Assembly: GCF_001610975.1 (NCBI RefSeq)
Contig: NZ_CP013342.1
Location: 434,001-498,000, forward strand
DNA length: 64,000 bases
Reading direction: 5' to 3'
Source of the DNA: Sphingopyxis terrae subsp. terrae NBRC 15098
GTDB taxonomy: Bacteria; Pseudomonadota; Alphaproteobacteria; Sphingomonadales; Sphingomonadaceae
Positions 52,947 through 60,963 of the stretch are shown here, one piece after another; position 1 is the first letter of the stretch, and each line of letters begins with the position of its first letter. A program made the position numbers and the translations under genes. The notes under the pieces were generated by a model, which was given only the letters and a program-made list of their open reading frames with translations, made no database searches and was not told where the DNA came from.

Positions 52947-53498
52947 ATGCGCAAGATGACCGGCTTCACCGCAGCGGCGGCGGTTCTGGTTACGACGGTC
53001 GGGCTCAGCGCGACCCCCGCCGAAGCACGCGGACGCCACGGCGGCTGGCACAATCGCCACGACGACGGGATCGGCGCCGGCGAGATCATCGGCGGTATCC
53101 TGATCCTGGGCACGATCGCGGCGGTTGCCAGCGCGGCGAGCAAGCAAAGTCGCGAGACGCGCAACCGCGACTTTCGTTACGACCCGCCCTATCGCGACGA
53201 TCGCGCGCAGGACGCCCCCGATTATCAGCGCCGCGACGATCGCGGTCCGGACGGATATGGCACCGGCGACGCCTATCGCGGCGGAGAGATCGAGCAGCGC
53301 GCGGCCGATGCCTGCGGCTGGGCGGCCGAGGGCGAAATGGGCGACGATGCCCGCGTCGAAAGCATCACCGACACGCGGCCCGCGAACGGTGGCGACGGCT
53401 GGTACGTCACCGGAAACATATCGCGCCCGGGCGGCGAGCTGCACAGTTTCGGGTGCAGCTATCGCGGCGGGCGCGTGGTCGACGTCAGCATCAACTGA
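52947..53498 (+). CDS. Exported RcnB/17-kDa-like protein, paralogue A
   Basis: 183 residues from MRKMTGFTAAAAV; GGAG at 8-nt spacing favours this ATG over the GTG three codons earlier. Signal peptide ends near AEARG. Then DDGIGAGEIIGGILILG (a hydrophobic, glycine-spaced helix), an Arg/Asp/Tyr-rich low-complexity segment, and a C-terminal domain with two Cys (DACGWAAEGE and SFGCSYRGG) ending RVVDVSIN. The same order occurs in the next gene, so they are tandem paralogues. Function unknown. Confidence 0.75.
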   Translation: MRKMTGFTAAAAVLVTTVGLSATPAEARGRHGGWHNRHDDGIGAGEIIGGILILGTIAAVASAASKQSRETRNRDFRYDPPYRDDRAQDAPDYQRRDDRGPDGYGTGDAYRGGEIEQRAADACGWAAEGEMGDDARVESITDTRPANGGDGWYVTGNISRPGGELHSFGCSYRGGRVVDVSIN

Positions 53499-53520
53499 CC
53501 CCATTGCCATTGGATTTTCG

Positions 53521-53550
53521 GCCCTTCGCCAGCGATGGCGGAGGGCTTTT
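53521..53550 (+). terminator. Rho-independent terminator
   Basis: GCCCTTCGCCA / TGGCGGAGGGC stem with a GCGA loop followed by TTTT, 23 bp after paralogue A. Confidence 0.85.
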
Positions 53551-53569
53551 CTCTGCCCGCCTCCGTCAA

Positions 53570-53621
53570 GCTGAACCCACGCCGAACCAAGGCTGAACCG
53601 CAGATAAGCGCCGGGTTCAGC
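53570..53621 (+). promoter_or_regulatory. Phased TGAACC repeats upstream of paralogue B
   Basis: TGAACC (53572), CGAACC (53583) and TGAACC (53593) recur at 11- and 10-bp steps, and GGGTTCAGC at 53613-53621 is the exact inverse of GCTGAACCC at 53570-53578. Helically phased direct repeats are typical of OmpR-family binding sites. A single inverted copy (GGTTCAG) occurs upstream of paralogue A near 52866. Confidence 0.45.
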
Positions 53622-53698
53622 ACCGCGTCACGGCGCCTTCGCTATCAAGGGGCATCGCAGGCCGCACGGGTGCCGCCTGCAGAATAGGAGACCGAACC

Positions 53699-54238
53699 AT
53701 GGCGAAGAAGCCCATGAACTGGACCAAGGCCGCAATCGGGGCGGCCACCGCCGGCGCGATGTTGAGCGCCACCCCCGCGCTCGCGCGCGACCGGTACGAT
53801 CACCGCGACCGCGACGGGATCGGTGCGGGCGAAATCATCGCCGGCGCCGTCGTCCTCGGCGGCCTCGCCGCCATCCTGTCGGCCGATAACGATCGTTACG
53901 ACCGCTATGACCGCAACGATCGTCGCTATCGCGACCGGTACAATGATCCGCGATACGGCTATGGTTATGATTATGGCCGCTATGGCAACAGTCGCGCAGC
54001 GGTCGGCCAGTGCGTCCGTGCCGTCGAGCGCGGCACCAGCCGGTATGGCCGCACCGACGTGACGCAGGTCACGAGCATCGATCGCAAGCGCGACGGCTAT
54101 CGCGTCAAGGGCCGCGTCGTCGTCAACGAAGGCTGGCGCGGACGCTGGGGCCGCGGCGGTTCCTATGATCGCGGCAAGTTCAGCTGCGACGTGCGGTATG
54201 GCCGCGTCGTCGACGTCGATTATTCGGGTCTGCGGTAA
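53699..54238 (+). CDS. Exported RcnB/17-kDa-like protein, paralogue B
   Basis: 179 residues with a signal peptide (cleavage near ALARD, 30). DGIGAGEIIAGAVVLGG matches the helix of paralogue A, then a dense Asp/Arg/Tyr repeat region (about 62-97, RYDRYDRND-like), and a C-terminal domain with Cys residues (VGQCVRAVERG, FSCDVRYG) ending RVVDVDYSGLR, parallel to paralogue A. TAGGAG precedes the ATG. Periplasmic or surface protein of unknown function. Confidence 0.75.
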   Translation: MAKKPMNWTKAAIGAATAGAMLSATPALARDRYDHRDRDGIGAGEIIAGAVVLGGLAAILSADNDRYDRYDRNDRRYRDRYNDPRYGYGYDYGRYGNSRAAVGQCVRAVERGTSRYGRTDVTQVTSIDRKRDGYRVKGRVVVNEGWRGRWGRGGSYDRGKFSCDVRYGRVVDVDYSGLR

Positions 54239-54565
54239 CGCGGAGCCCCTTCTCCCGGCCCGCCCGCGCCTCGGCGTGCGGCGGGCCGCCTTGCACAAGA
54301 GCGTTGCCGGGCGCGGTTAACGCGGCGGTGGGCCGGAGGCGAGCGGCCCGGCCCACGCTCGGCAGGTCGCCAGAATATTCCCGCGTCAATTCAGATGCTT
54401 CGTGTCCGAAGCATATCGGTGGCGCCCGCACTCGGTCCGTCGCAAAAGTCGCGAAATCCGAAAAGACGCTATACGAAAATTTACCTTCTTTCGTTATGCG
54501 CGGAGATGGGACCACAATAACCGCCTGACGTGGGTGACAGGCGGCAGAAGCTTATTGGGTCGCCC
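54239..54565. other. Non-coding stretch before the PilZ gene
   Basis: It begins with a terminator-like stem GGCCCGCC / GGCGGGCC (54257-54287) for paralogue B. A perfect 8-bp palindrome ATGCTTCG-TGTC-CGAAGCAT lies at 54395-54414, then a more AT-rich tract (54460-54500) that could hold the PilZ gene promoter. No convincing ORF, tRNA or other gene is seen. Confidence 0.5.
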
Positions 54566-55003
54566 ATGCCGAATTTCGAGGCCGATACCGCCTCAACGGC
54601 TTCAGCCGAAAAGCGCCAACCGCGCCAGTCGCGACTGGTGAAGGCGTCGCTTGCGTGCGACCGCCTCGGGCGCTTCGATGTGACCCTGCGCAATATTTCC
54701 GAAACCGGCGTTGGCGGGCAGTCGCCGCATGTGCTGCAGGTTGGCGAGCGGCTGACCGTCTATCTTCCGGGTCATCAGCCGATGGAGGGCGTGGTCCGCT
54801 GGGTCAGCGACAAACGCTTCGGCCTGCAGACCGAACGGACGATCGAGCCGGCACGGCTGCGCGCGGCGCACGCCGATCAGCTCGTCGCCGCCGACAGCAA
54901 GGCCGAATTCCAGATCATGGCGCCGACGCAGATGTCGACCTGGCGCCCGGGACTGCGGCAGGTTTCGTCGCTGCCGGGTCATTACGGCAAACCGAAGATC
55001 TGA
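54566..55003 (+). CDS. PilZ-domain protein
   Basis: 145 residues from MPNFEADTAS; a GTG at 54530 would add 12. The cyclic-di-GMP-binding features are an Arg-rich stretch before the domain (RQPRQSRLV) and NISETGVGG, matching RxxxR ... (D/N)xSxxG. VYLPGHQPMEGVVRWVSDKRFGLQTE completes the barrel. Cytoplasmic c-di-GMP effector, possibly for motility or division; no partner domain. Converges on ctrA. Confidence 0.78.
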   Translation: MPNFEADTASTASAEKRQPRQSRLVKASLACDRLGRFDVTLRNISETGVGGQSPHVLQVGERLTVYLPGHQPMEGVVRWVSDKRFGLQTERTIEPARLRAAHADQLVAADSKAEFQIMAPTQMSTWRPGLRQVSSLPGHYGKPKI

Positions 55004-55028
55004 CCCGCGCATCGCCGCGCCACAAAGG

Positions 55029-55056
55029 AAAACCGGCGCGGATCGCTCCGCGCCGG
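55029..55056 (-). terminator. ctrA terminator
   Basis: A perfect 10-bp stem CCGGCGCGGA / TCCGCGCCGG with a 4-nt loop, followed on the minus strand by TTTTCCTTT, about 35 bp after the ctrA stop. Confidence 0.85.
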
Positions 55057-55091
55057 GTCCCCCGTTGATTGATTTTCGTCGGTAAAGCGCG

Positions 55092-55799
55092 TCAGGCGAC
55101 CCGGCGCACTTCATTCCCTTCTTCGTCGATATCGCGCAGCACATAGCCGCGACCCCAGACCGTCTCGATATAATTTTCGCCGCCGCACGCGAGCGCGAGC
55201 TTCTTGCGCAGCTTGCAGATGAAGACGTCGATAATCTTCAATTCGGGCTCGTCCATGCCGCCATAAAGGTGGTTCAGGAACATTTCCTTGGTCAGCGTCG
55301 TGCCTTTGCGGAGCGAAAGCAGCTCCAGCATCTGATATTCCTTGCCGGTCAGATGGACGCGGACGCCATCGACTTCGACCGTCTTGGTGTCGAGATTGAC
55401 CGCCAGCTTGCCCGTCTTGATGACGCTCTGGCTATGGCCCTTCGAGCGGCGGACGACGGCGTGGATGCGCGCGACCAGCTCGTCGCGATGAAAGGGCTTG
55501 GTGACATAATCGTCGGCGCCGAAGCCGAACGAGCGCACCTTGGAATCCATTTCCGAAATGCCCGAAAGGATCAGCACCGGCGTCTGCACCTTTGCGGTAC
55601 GGAGCTTTTTCAGCACGTCATAGCCGTGCATGTCGGGCAGATTCAGGTCGAGCAGAATGATGTCGTAATCATAGAGTTTGCCAAGGTCCAAGCCCTCCTC
55701 ACCCAGATCGGTGGTATAGACGTTGAAGCCTTCGGTCGTGAGCATCGTGTCGATCGCCTTCGCGGTCGTCGGCTCGTCCTCGATCAGCAGTACGCGCAT
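55092..55799 (-). CDS. ctrA: Cell cycle response regulator CtrA
   Basis: 235 residues from [17 protein letters not shown]. OmpR-family: receiver with phosphorylated Asp51 ([12 protein letters not shown]) and a winged-helix domain ([50 protein letters not shown]) almost identical to Caulobacter CtrA. It controls replication, division and motility genes. The C-terminus ends RRVA rather than the Caulobacter AA, so ClpXP recognition may differ. Upstream lies a full CtrA box, pointing to autoregulation. Confidence 0.97.
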   Translation of the reverse strand: MRVLLIEDEPTTAKAIDTMLTTEGFNVYTTDLGEEGLDLGKLYDYDIILLDLNLPDMHGYDVLKKLRTAKVQTPVLILSGISEMDSKVRSFGFGADDYVTKPFHRDELVARIHAVVRRSKGHSQSVIKTGKLAVNLDTKTVEVDGVRVHLTGKEYQMLELLSLRKGTTLTKEMFLNHLYGGMDEPELKIIDVFICKLRKKLALACGGENYIETVWGRGYVLRDIDEEGNEVRRVA

Positions 55800-55924
55800 T
55801 AGGCACCCCTTGACTGTTTCCCACGATGGACCCGCAACCCGTCCGCGGCTCCCTCGCAGTGCCACCAACGCCCCCGTTGCAGGGCTGGCGGAACATTAAC
55901 CATGAAACTTGTGAAGGGAAAAGG

Positions 55925-55939
55925 TTAATTTTGATTTAA
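55925..55939 (-). promoter_or_regulatory. CtrA binding box upstream of ctrA
   Basis: TTAA-TTTTGAT-TTAA is a perfect TTAA-N7-TTAA CtrA site, about 126 bp before the ctrA start. Its last half-site overlaps the stop codon of the lysR gene (55936-55938). A GANTC site (GAGTC, 55955-55959), the target of the CcrM methylase in Caulobacter, lies 16 bp beyond inside lysR, and a lone TTAACC half-site lies at 55896. Confidence 0.8.
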
Positions 55940-56862
55940 CCCGCAGAAATCCACGAGTCGCGACCCGCGCAGCTGCGTTTCAGCGTATCGGCGAGATAGT
56001 CGGACAAGGCCCGTACCCGCGCCGGGCGGAGGCGCGACGGTGGCGACAACAGGTGCAGATAGGCCTGCGGCAGCGACCAGTCGGTCAGGATCGGAACGAG
56101 CCTGCCGGCGCGCAGTTCGGCGTCGATGATGAAGTGCGGCAGCACCGCGATGCCGCCCCCCGCGACCAGCATCGGCACGATCACATCGCCATTGTTCGTG
56201 AACAGCGGGCCTGCCGGAACGATCGTCGCTTCCTCGCCTTCGCGGTGGAAGCGCAGCGGCCGCGCCTTTTCGCGGTGGCCGTACCCAGCGAGCCGATGCC
56301 CCGCGAGTTCGAGCGGGTGGCGCGGCGTGCCGTGGCGCTCGAGATAGGCCGGGCTGGCGATCACCGACGTCGGGATCGGCACGATGGTGCGCGCGAGCAG
56401 GCTGCTGTCGTCGAGGCTGGCGACGCGCAGCGCGAGATCGAAACCTTCGGCGATCAGATCGTGGCGCGCATCGCTGAGCGTCAGTTCGATCTCGACCGCC
56501 GGATGCTCGGCCATGAAGGCCGCGAGCGGCGCGCCGAGCACCTTGATCCCGAAACTCATCGGCGCCGCGAGTCGGATCGGCCCTGCGAGGTCGAAGCGGT
56601 CGCCATGCGCCGCCTCGGTCGCGGCGGTCGCGGCGGCGACCATTGCCCGCGCCTCTTCGAGCAGCCCGGCGCCCGCCGTCGACACGGTCACCGACCGCGA
56701 ACTGCGATGGAGCAAGGTGATCCCGAGCGATGCTTCGAGCCGGCTGACCGCCTTCGACACGCTGGCCTTCGACAGGCCGAGCGCGCTCGCCGCGGCGGTG
56801 AATCCGCCGCTGTCGGCCACCGCCACGAAGCAGGCCCAGCCTTCATAATCGGGAAGCGCCAC
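55936..56862 (-). CDS. LysR-family transcriptional regulator
   Basis: 308 residues if started at GTG 56862, chosen because GGAGG sits 5 nt upstream; a TTG at 56874 is the alternative. N-terminal winged helix-turn-helix (FVAVADSGGFTAAASALGLSKASVSKAVSRLEASLG) and periplasmic-binding-protein-like effector domain. Divergent from pirin-wrbA-dioxygenase with inverted repeats in the shared 124-bp spacer, so it most likely controls that operon in response to a small, perhaps quinone or aromatic, inducer. Confidence 0.9.
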   Translation of the reverse strand: MALPDYEGWACFVAVADSGGFTAAASALGLSKASVSKAVSRLEASLGITLLHRSSRSVTVSTAGAGLLEEARAMVAAATAATEAAHGDRFDLAGPIRLAAPMSFGIKVLGAPLAAFMAEHPAVEIELTLSDARHDLIAEGFDLALRVASLDDSSLLARTIVPIPTSVIASPAYLERHGTPRHPLELAGHRLAGYGHREKARPLRFHREGEEATIVPAGPLFTNNGDVIVPMLVAGGGIAVLPHFIIDAELRAGRLVPILTDWSLPQAYLHLLSPPSRLRPARVRALSDYLADTLKRSCAGRDSWISAG

Positions 56863-56877
56863 AACATCCTCCAATTG

Positions 56878-56892
56878 GAAACGATAGGTTTC
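56878..56892. promoter_or_regulatory. Candidate LysR operator
   Basis: GAAAC-GATAG-GTTTC is a perfect inverted repeat in the lysR/pirin spacer; TTTC-AG-AAAC repeats the theme about 20 bp further (56904-56913). The pair looks like recognition and activation sites for the divergent regulator. Confidence 0.55.
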
Positions 56893-56986
56893 GATCTACG
56901 CTATTTCAGAAACAAATGCATCGCCTATCTTGGCCTCAACACGCCGCCCCCGATGTCCGGGATGGCGGCCAGAAAGGAGATGCCCG

Positions 56987-57685
56987 ATGATCGACATTCG
57001 CAAGTTCGACACGCTGGGCCACGCCAATCACGGCTGGCTCGACGCCCGCCACCATTTTTCCTTCGCCGGCTATCACGATCCCGACCGCATGGGCTGGGGT
57101 GCGCTGCGCGTCTGGAACGACGATGCCATCGCGGCGCAGGCCGGCTTCCCGCCGCACCCGCACCGCGATATGGAAATCATCACCTATGTCCGCACCGGTG
57201 CGATCAGCCACCGCGACAGCATGGGCAACAGCGGCCGCACCGCGGCCGGCGATGTCCAGGTGATGAGCGCCGGCACCGGGGTGACGCACAGCGAATTCAA
57301 CCTCGAGGACGAGGAAACCACGCTGTTCCAGATCTGGATCATCCCCGATCGCGATGGCGGCAATCCCGGCTGGGGCCAGCGCGAATTTCCGCAGGCCGAC
57401 CGTTCGGGACGCTTCGTGACGTTGGCCAGCGGGATCGAGGGTGACGACGACGCGCTGCCGATCCGCGCCGATGCCCGGGTCGCGGCCGCGACCGTGACCG
57501 CGGGTAGCCGCGTCGCCTATGATCTGGGCGCTGGCCGCAACGCCTATCTGGTCGCCGCCAAGGGCCGAATCCGCATCAACGGACAGGATGCCGATCCGCG
57601 CGACGGCATCGCGATCCGCGATGTCGGAACGATCGAGGTCGAAGCGCTCGACGATGCCGAACTGGTGCTGGTCGACAGCCTCTGA
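56987..57685 (+). CDS. Pirin family protein (YhhW-like)
   Basis: 232 residues from MIDIRKFDTLGHANHGW, with AAAGGAG upstream. Bicupin; metal ligands His57, His59 (PHPHRDME), His101 and Glu103 (THSEFN) are all present at the numbering of E. coli YhhW, which oxidises quercetin. Role may be quinone/flavonoid oxidation or redox sensing. First gene of an operon with wrbA and a DODA-type dioxygenase, all suggesting quinone or aromatic stress. Confidence 0.92.
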   Translation: MIDIRKFDTLGHANHGWLDARHHFSFAGYHDPDRMGWGALRVWNDDAIAAQAGFPPHPHRDMEIITYVRTGAISHRDSMGNSGRTAAGDVQVMSAGTGVTHSEFNLEDEETTLFQIWIIPDRDGGNPGWGQREFPQADRSGRFVTLASGIEGDDDALPIRADARVAAATVTAGSRVAYDLGAGRNAYLVAAKGRIRINGQDADPRDGIAIRDVGTIEVEALDDAELVLVDSL

Positions 57686-57772
57686 TCCCACCCCCTCGGG
57701 CCGCCGCCTGCCATCCCCCTCCCTTGCGGCGGCGGCCCACCCCTTCCCCTCCCGACTGAAAGGAAACCGAAG

Positions 57773-58375
57773 ATGGCAAAGATTTTGGTGCTCTATTATT
57801 CGAGCTATGGACATATCGAGCAGATGGCCGACGCCGTCGCCGAAGGCGCGCGCTCCGCGGGCGCCGAGGTCGATATTCGCCGCGTCGCCGAAACCGCGCC
57901 CGAGGCGGTGGTGAAGGCCGCCGGCTTCAAGACCGACACCGCGCATCCGCTGCTCGGTGATCCCAAGCAGCTTGCCGACTATGACGCGATCGTCGTCGGT
58001 TCGCCGACCCGCTTCGGCCGCATGGCCAGCCAGATGGCGAGCTTCTGGGACACCGCCGGCGGCGTCTGGGCGCAGGGTCTGCTTACCGGCAAGGTCGGCG
58101 CGGCCTTCACCTCGACCGCGTCGCAGCATGGCGGACAGGAAACCACGCTGTTCAGCATCCTGACCAACCTCCTCCACTTCGGCATGACGATCGTCGGACT
58201 GGACTATGGTTATGCCGGGCAGATGGGCGTCGATGAAGTCAAGGGCGGTGCCCCCTATGGTGCGACGACGCTCGCCGATGGCGACGGATCGCGCCAGCCG
58301 AGCGAAGCCGATCTCGGCGGTGCCCGCTATCTGGGCGAACGCGTCGCGAAAACCGCGGCGAAGCTCGCGGCCTGA
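57773..58375 (+). CDS. wrbA: NAD(P)H:quinone oxidoreductase WrbA
   Basis: 200 residues. Flavodoxin-like fold with FMN phosphate loop [32 protein letters not shown] and [13 protein letters not shown], all WrbA signatures. Two-electron reduction of quinones avoids radical cycling. GAAAGGAAACCG precedes the ATG; 87 bp separate it from pirin and 5 bp from the dioxygenase gene. Confidence 0.95.
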   Translation: MAKILVLYYSSYGHIEQMADAVAEGARSAGAEVDIRRVAETAPEAVVKAAGFKTDTAHPLLGDPKQLADYDAIVVGSPTRFGRMASQMASFWDTAGGVWAQGLLTGKVGAAFTSTASQHGGQETTLFSILTNLLHFGMTIVGLDYGYAGQMGVDEVKGGAPYGATTLADGDGSRQPSEADLGGARYLGERVAKTAAKLAA

Positions 58376-58380
58376 CCCCG

Positions 58381-59205
58381 ATGCGCCGTCTGCCGAGCCT
58401 CTTCCTCTCCCACGGCTCGCCGATGATGGCGCTCGAGCCCAGCCCGGCGCGGGACTTCCTCGCCGGGCTGGGCGCCCGCTTGCCGCGTCCGCGCGCGATC
58501 CTGGTCGTCTCGGCGCATCACGATGCACGGTTCGAGGGCGGCCAGGCGACGGTCACCGCCTCGCCCGCGCCGCCGACGATCCATGATTTCGGCAATTTCC
58601 CCCAAGCGCTGTTCGACATGCGCTATCCCGCACCGGGCGATCCGGCGCTTGCGCAGCGGGTCGTGGACCTGCTCGCCGCTCATCGCCTCGCCGTCGCCGC
58701 CGATCCCGACCGCGGGCTCGATCATGGGGCCTGGGTGCCCCTGTCGCTGGTCTATCCCAAGGCCGATATTCCGGTGGTCCAGCTTTCGATCGCCTCGCAT
58801 GCGCCGCCCGAATGGCATTATGCGCTGGGCCGTGCACTCGCGCCGCTTCGCGATGAGGGCGTATTGCTGATCGGTTCGGGCAGCATCACGCACAATCTTC
58901 GCGCACTTTTTTCGGCGCGCCTGCCGATCGACGCACCCGCGCCCGCATGGGTCACCGGCTTCACCGACTGGGTGGCCGGACATATGGCGGCGGACGCCGT
59001 CGACGAGGTGCTGCACGCTGTAGAACGCGCGCCGCATGGCCGCGACAACCATCCGACGATGGATCATATCCTGCCCTTGTTCGTCGCGATGGGTGCGGGT
59101 ACGGCAGCGGACGGCCTGCACGCCGCACGGCTCCATGCCAGCACGACCTATGGCCTGCTGGCGATGGACGTTTACGCTTTCGGCGAAGGGGCGGCCCGCC
59201 TATAG
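58381..59205 (+). CDS. DODA-type (LigB-like) extradiol dioxygenase family protein
   Basis: 274 residues, class III extradiol ring-cleavage fold, close to E. coli YgiD. Candidate metal ligands are His in LSHGSP (11), VVSAHHD (46-47), LDHGAWVPL and the C-terminal RDNHPTMDH. Substrates in this family include DOPA-like catechols. Being last of the LysR-controlled pirin-wrbA set, it may open catechols produced by quinone reduction. Confidence 0.88.
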   Translation: MRRLPSLFLSHGSPMMALEPSPARDFLAGLGARLPRPRAILVVSAHHDARFEGGQATVTASPAPPTIHDFGNFPQALFDMRYPAPGDPALAQRVVDLLAAHRLAVAADPDRGLDHGAWVPLSLVYPKADIPVVQLSIASHAPPEWHYALGRALAPLRDEGVLLIGSGSITHNLRALFSARLPIDAPAPAWVTGFTDWVAGHMAADAVDEVLHAVERAPHGRDNHPTMDHILPLFVAMGAGTAADGLHAARLHASTTYGLLAMDVYAFGEGAARL

Positions 59206-59212
59206 GCGAGAG

Positions 59213-59896
59213 ATGCTTCTTTCCGACCATATTCTCTTCCTCGATGGCGAGGCGCTTGTCGTCGACAAGCCCGAAGGCCTGCCCGTCGATCCGCCGCGCG
59301 ACGGCAGCCTCAGCCTCGAAAACCATCTCGACGGCCTGCGCTTTGGCTTCAAGCGCTGGCCGCTCGCCGTTCACCGGCTCGACCGTGACACCTCGGGTTG
59401 CCTGCTGCTCGCGCGCAATCCCAAGGCGCACGGCCGTTTCACCCGCGCTTTCGAGGGGCGCGAGGTCGAAAAACAATATCTCGCGATCATCGACGGCGTG
59501 CCTGATGGCGATGGCGGCACCATCGACCTGCCCCTCGCGAAGACGTCGACCGCGGAGACCGGCTGGCGCATGGTTGTCGATCCGAATGGCAAGCCATCGG
59601 TATCGCACTGGGAAAAGCTTGCCGTCGTCGACGGGCGGGCGCTGCTGCGTTTCCGTCCCGAAACCGGCCGCACCCATCAGCTTCGCGTCCATGCGCTCGA
59701 GGGGCTGGGTCTGCCGATCGCCGGCGATCCCGTGTACGGCAACGGCCGCGGCAAGGACCGCACCCTGCTCCACGCCGAGCGGTTGGTGGTAAAACGTGAC
59801 GTCAAGCCGTCAATAATTGCCGAAGCCCCCTTCCCCGCGCGCTTCGCCGCGCTCGGCTTTTCGCCACCCGAAGGCGCCGCCCCGACCCGTGGCTGA
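59213..59896 (+). CDS. RluA-family pseudouridine synthase
   Basis: 227 residues. Catalytic Asp57 in HRLDRDTSG, then the FEGREVEKQYLAI and RPETGRTHQLRVH motifs. There is no S4 domain, as in TruC/RluA-type enzymes, so tRNA or a single rRNA site is the target. GGCGAG precedes the ATG. Its stop overlaps the GTG of the arfB-like gene by 8 bp. Confidence 0.9.
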   Translation: MLLSDHILFLDGEALVVDKPEGLPVDPPRDGSLSLENHLDGLRFGFKRWPLAVHRLDRDTSGCLLLARNPKAHGRFTRAFEGREVEKQYLAIIDGVPDGDGGTIDLPLAKTSTAETGWRMVVDPNGKPSVSHWEKLAVVDGRALLRFRPETGRTHQLRVHALEGLGLPIAGDPVYGNGRGKDRTLLHAERLVVKRDVKPSIIAEAPFPARFAALGFSPPEGAAPTRG

Positions 59897-60290
59897 CATT
59901 CCCGAAGCCGCGATTTCGGAAAAATTCCTAGCCGGCACCGGGCCGGGCGGCCAGAATGTCAACAAGGTCGCGACCGCGTGCCAGCTTCGCGTCGATGTGT
60001 TCGCTCTCGGCCTCCCGCCCGACGCCTACCGCCGGCTCAAGACGCTCGCGGGAAGCCGGATGACGGCGGCGGGAGAACTCGTGATTCTCGCGCGCAGCTA
60101 TCGCACCCAGGAAGCCAACCGCGCCGATGCGCGCGCGCGGCTGAACGAGCTCGTCGATGCGGCGCTGGTTCGGCCTGAAAAGCGGATCAAGACAAAGCCG
60201 AGCAAGGCGGCCAGGGCGCGCCGCGTCGACGGCAAAAAGGCGCGCAGCGCGGTCAAATCGATGCGCGGACGCGTGCGATCGACCGACTAG
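59889..60290 (+). CDS. arfB: ArfB/YaeJ-like peptidyl-tRNA hydrolase
   Basis: 133 residues from GTG 59889. The catalytic GGQ is at 20-22 (GTGPGGQNVNK) and the C-terminus is a long Lys/Arg tail (KRIKTKPSKAARARRVDGKKARS) that enters the empty mRNA channel, the ArfB hallmark. It rescues ribosomes stalled without a stop codon. No codon-recognition domains, so not RF1/RF2. Coupled to the pseudouridine synthase. Confidence 0.92.
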   Translation: MADIPEAAISEKFLAGTGPGGQNVNKVATACQLRVDVFALGLPPDAYRRLKTLAGSRMTAAGELVILARSYRTQEANRADARARLNELVDAALVRPEKRIKTKPSKAARARRVDGKKARSAVKSMRGRVRSTD

Positions 60291-60302
60291 GGCCGGGCGC
60301 GC

Positions 60303-60890
60303 ATGCACCTCTATCGCCTCGACGTGACCGCCGAAATCGCCGCGCAGGCGATCGGTGCCGATTCAGGGCGCGATCCCTGGGCCCGCGGCTATGTCACCCC
60401 CGGACGCCCGGCGCCGGTGGTCGTCGGCGACGGAAGCGCGCAGAGCCGCCCGTGGCTGCGCCCCAAGCTGTGGGGCGTCCCGCCGCCGCCGCGCGGCGAC
60501 CAGCCGGTGACGACGGTGCGCAACCTTTCGAGCCCCTTCTGGATCGGCACGCTGCGTCATCCCGAACTGCGCTGCCTGATCCCCGCGACCCGTTTCGCCC
60601 TGTGGTCGGGGACGGCCGGCGCGCGGCAACAGCTGTGGGCCGCGCCCGCCGACCAGCCGGTCTTCGCCTTTGCCGGCATCCATCGCCAGGGCGAGGATTG
60701 GCCGAGCTTCGCGATCCTGACCGTCGAACCGAACCGCCTGCTTAGCCATCACGGCGCGCAAGCGATGCCGGTCATCCTCCGCCCCGGCGATTATGCGCGC
60801 TGGCTGACCGCCGACTGGCGCGACGCGGCCAGCCTCGTCCGTCCCTTTCCGGGGCAGGAGATGACGCTGGCCGAAGACCCCATGGTATAG
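60303..60890 (+). CDS. SRAP-like protein lacking the catalytic residues
   Basis: 195 residues, starting MHLYRLD. Overall pattern (VRNLSSPFW, RCLIPATRFALW, FAFAGIHR, AQAMPVILRPGDYARWL) is that of SRAP/YedK/HMCES proteins, which use Cys2 to crosslink abasic sites in single-stranded DNA. Here position 2 is His, the Asn of the TNVRN-type segment is Thr (VTTVRN), and the Glu of the F-E-W motif is Leu (FALW); only the His before AMPVIL remains. It is therefore probably not a crosslinking enzyme, and could bind DNA or be decaying. 12 bp after arfB. Confidence 0.65.
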   Translation: MHLYRLDVTAEIAAQAIGADSGRDPWARGYVTPGRPAPVVVGDGSAQSRPWLRPKLWGVPPPPRGDQPVTTVRNLSSPFWIGTLRHPELRCLIPATRFALWSGTAGARQQLWAAPADQPVFAFAGIHRQGEDWPSFAILTVEPNRLLSHHGAQAMPVILRPGDYARWLTADWRDAASLVRPFPGQEMTLAEDPMV

Positions 60891-60963
60891 GCGACTTTCA
60901 CCAATTCCGTCGACTTTGCGTTCACCAGCGCGGCGCTAAAAATGCGAATCGATAATCCGACCA

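Noticed and set aside
51926-54238. Tyr/Gly and Asp/Arg/Tyr repeat regions as amyloid or adhesin repeats
   Set aside because: The repeats are short and irregular, without a conserved unit, so composition bias is a sufficient explanation.
60303-60890. Functional SOS response-associated peptidase annotation
   Set aside because: The essential Cys2 is absent and two further active-site positions are changed, so the standard product name would mislead.
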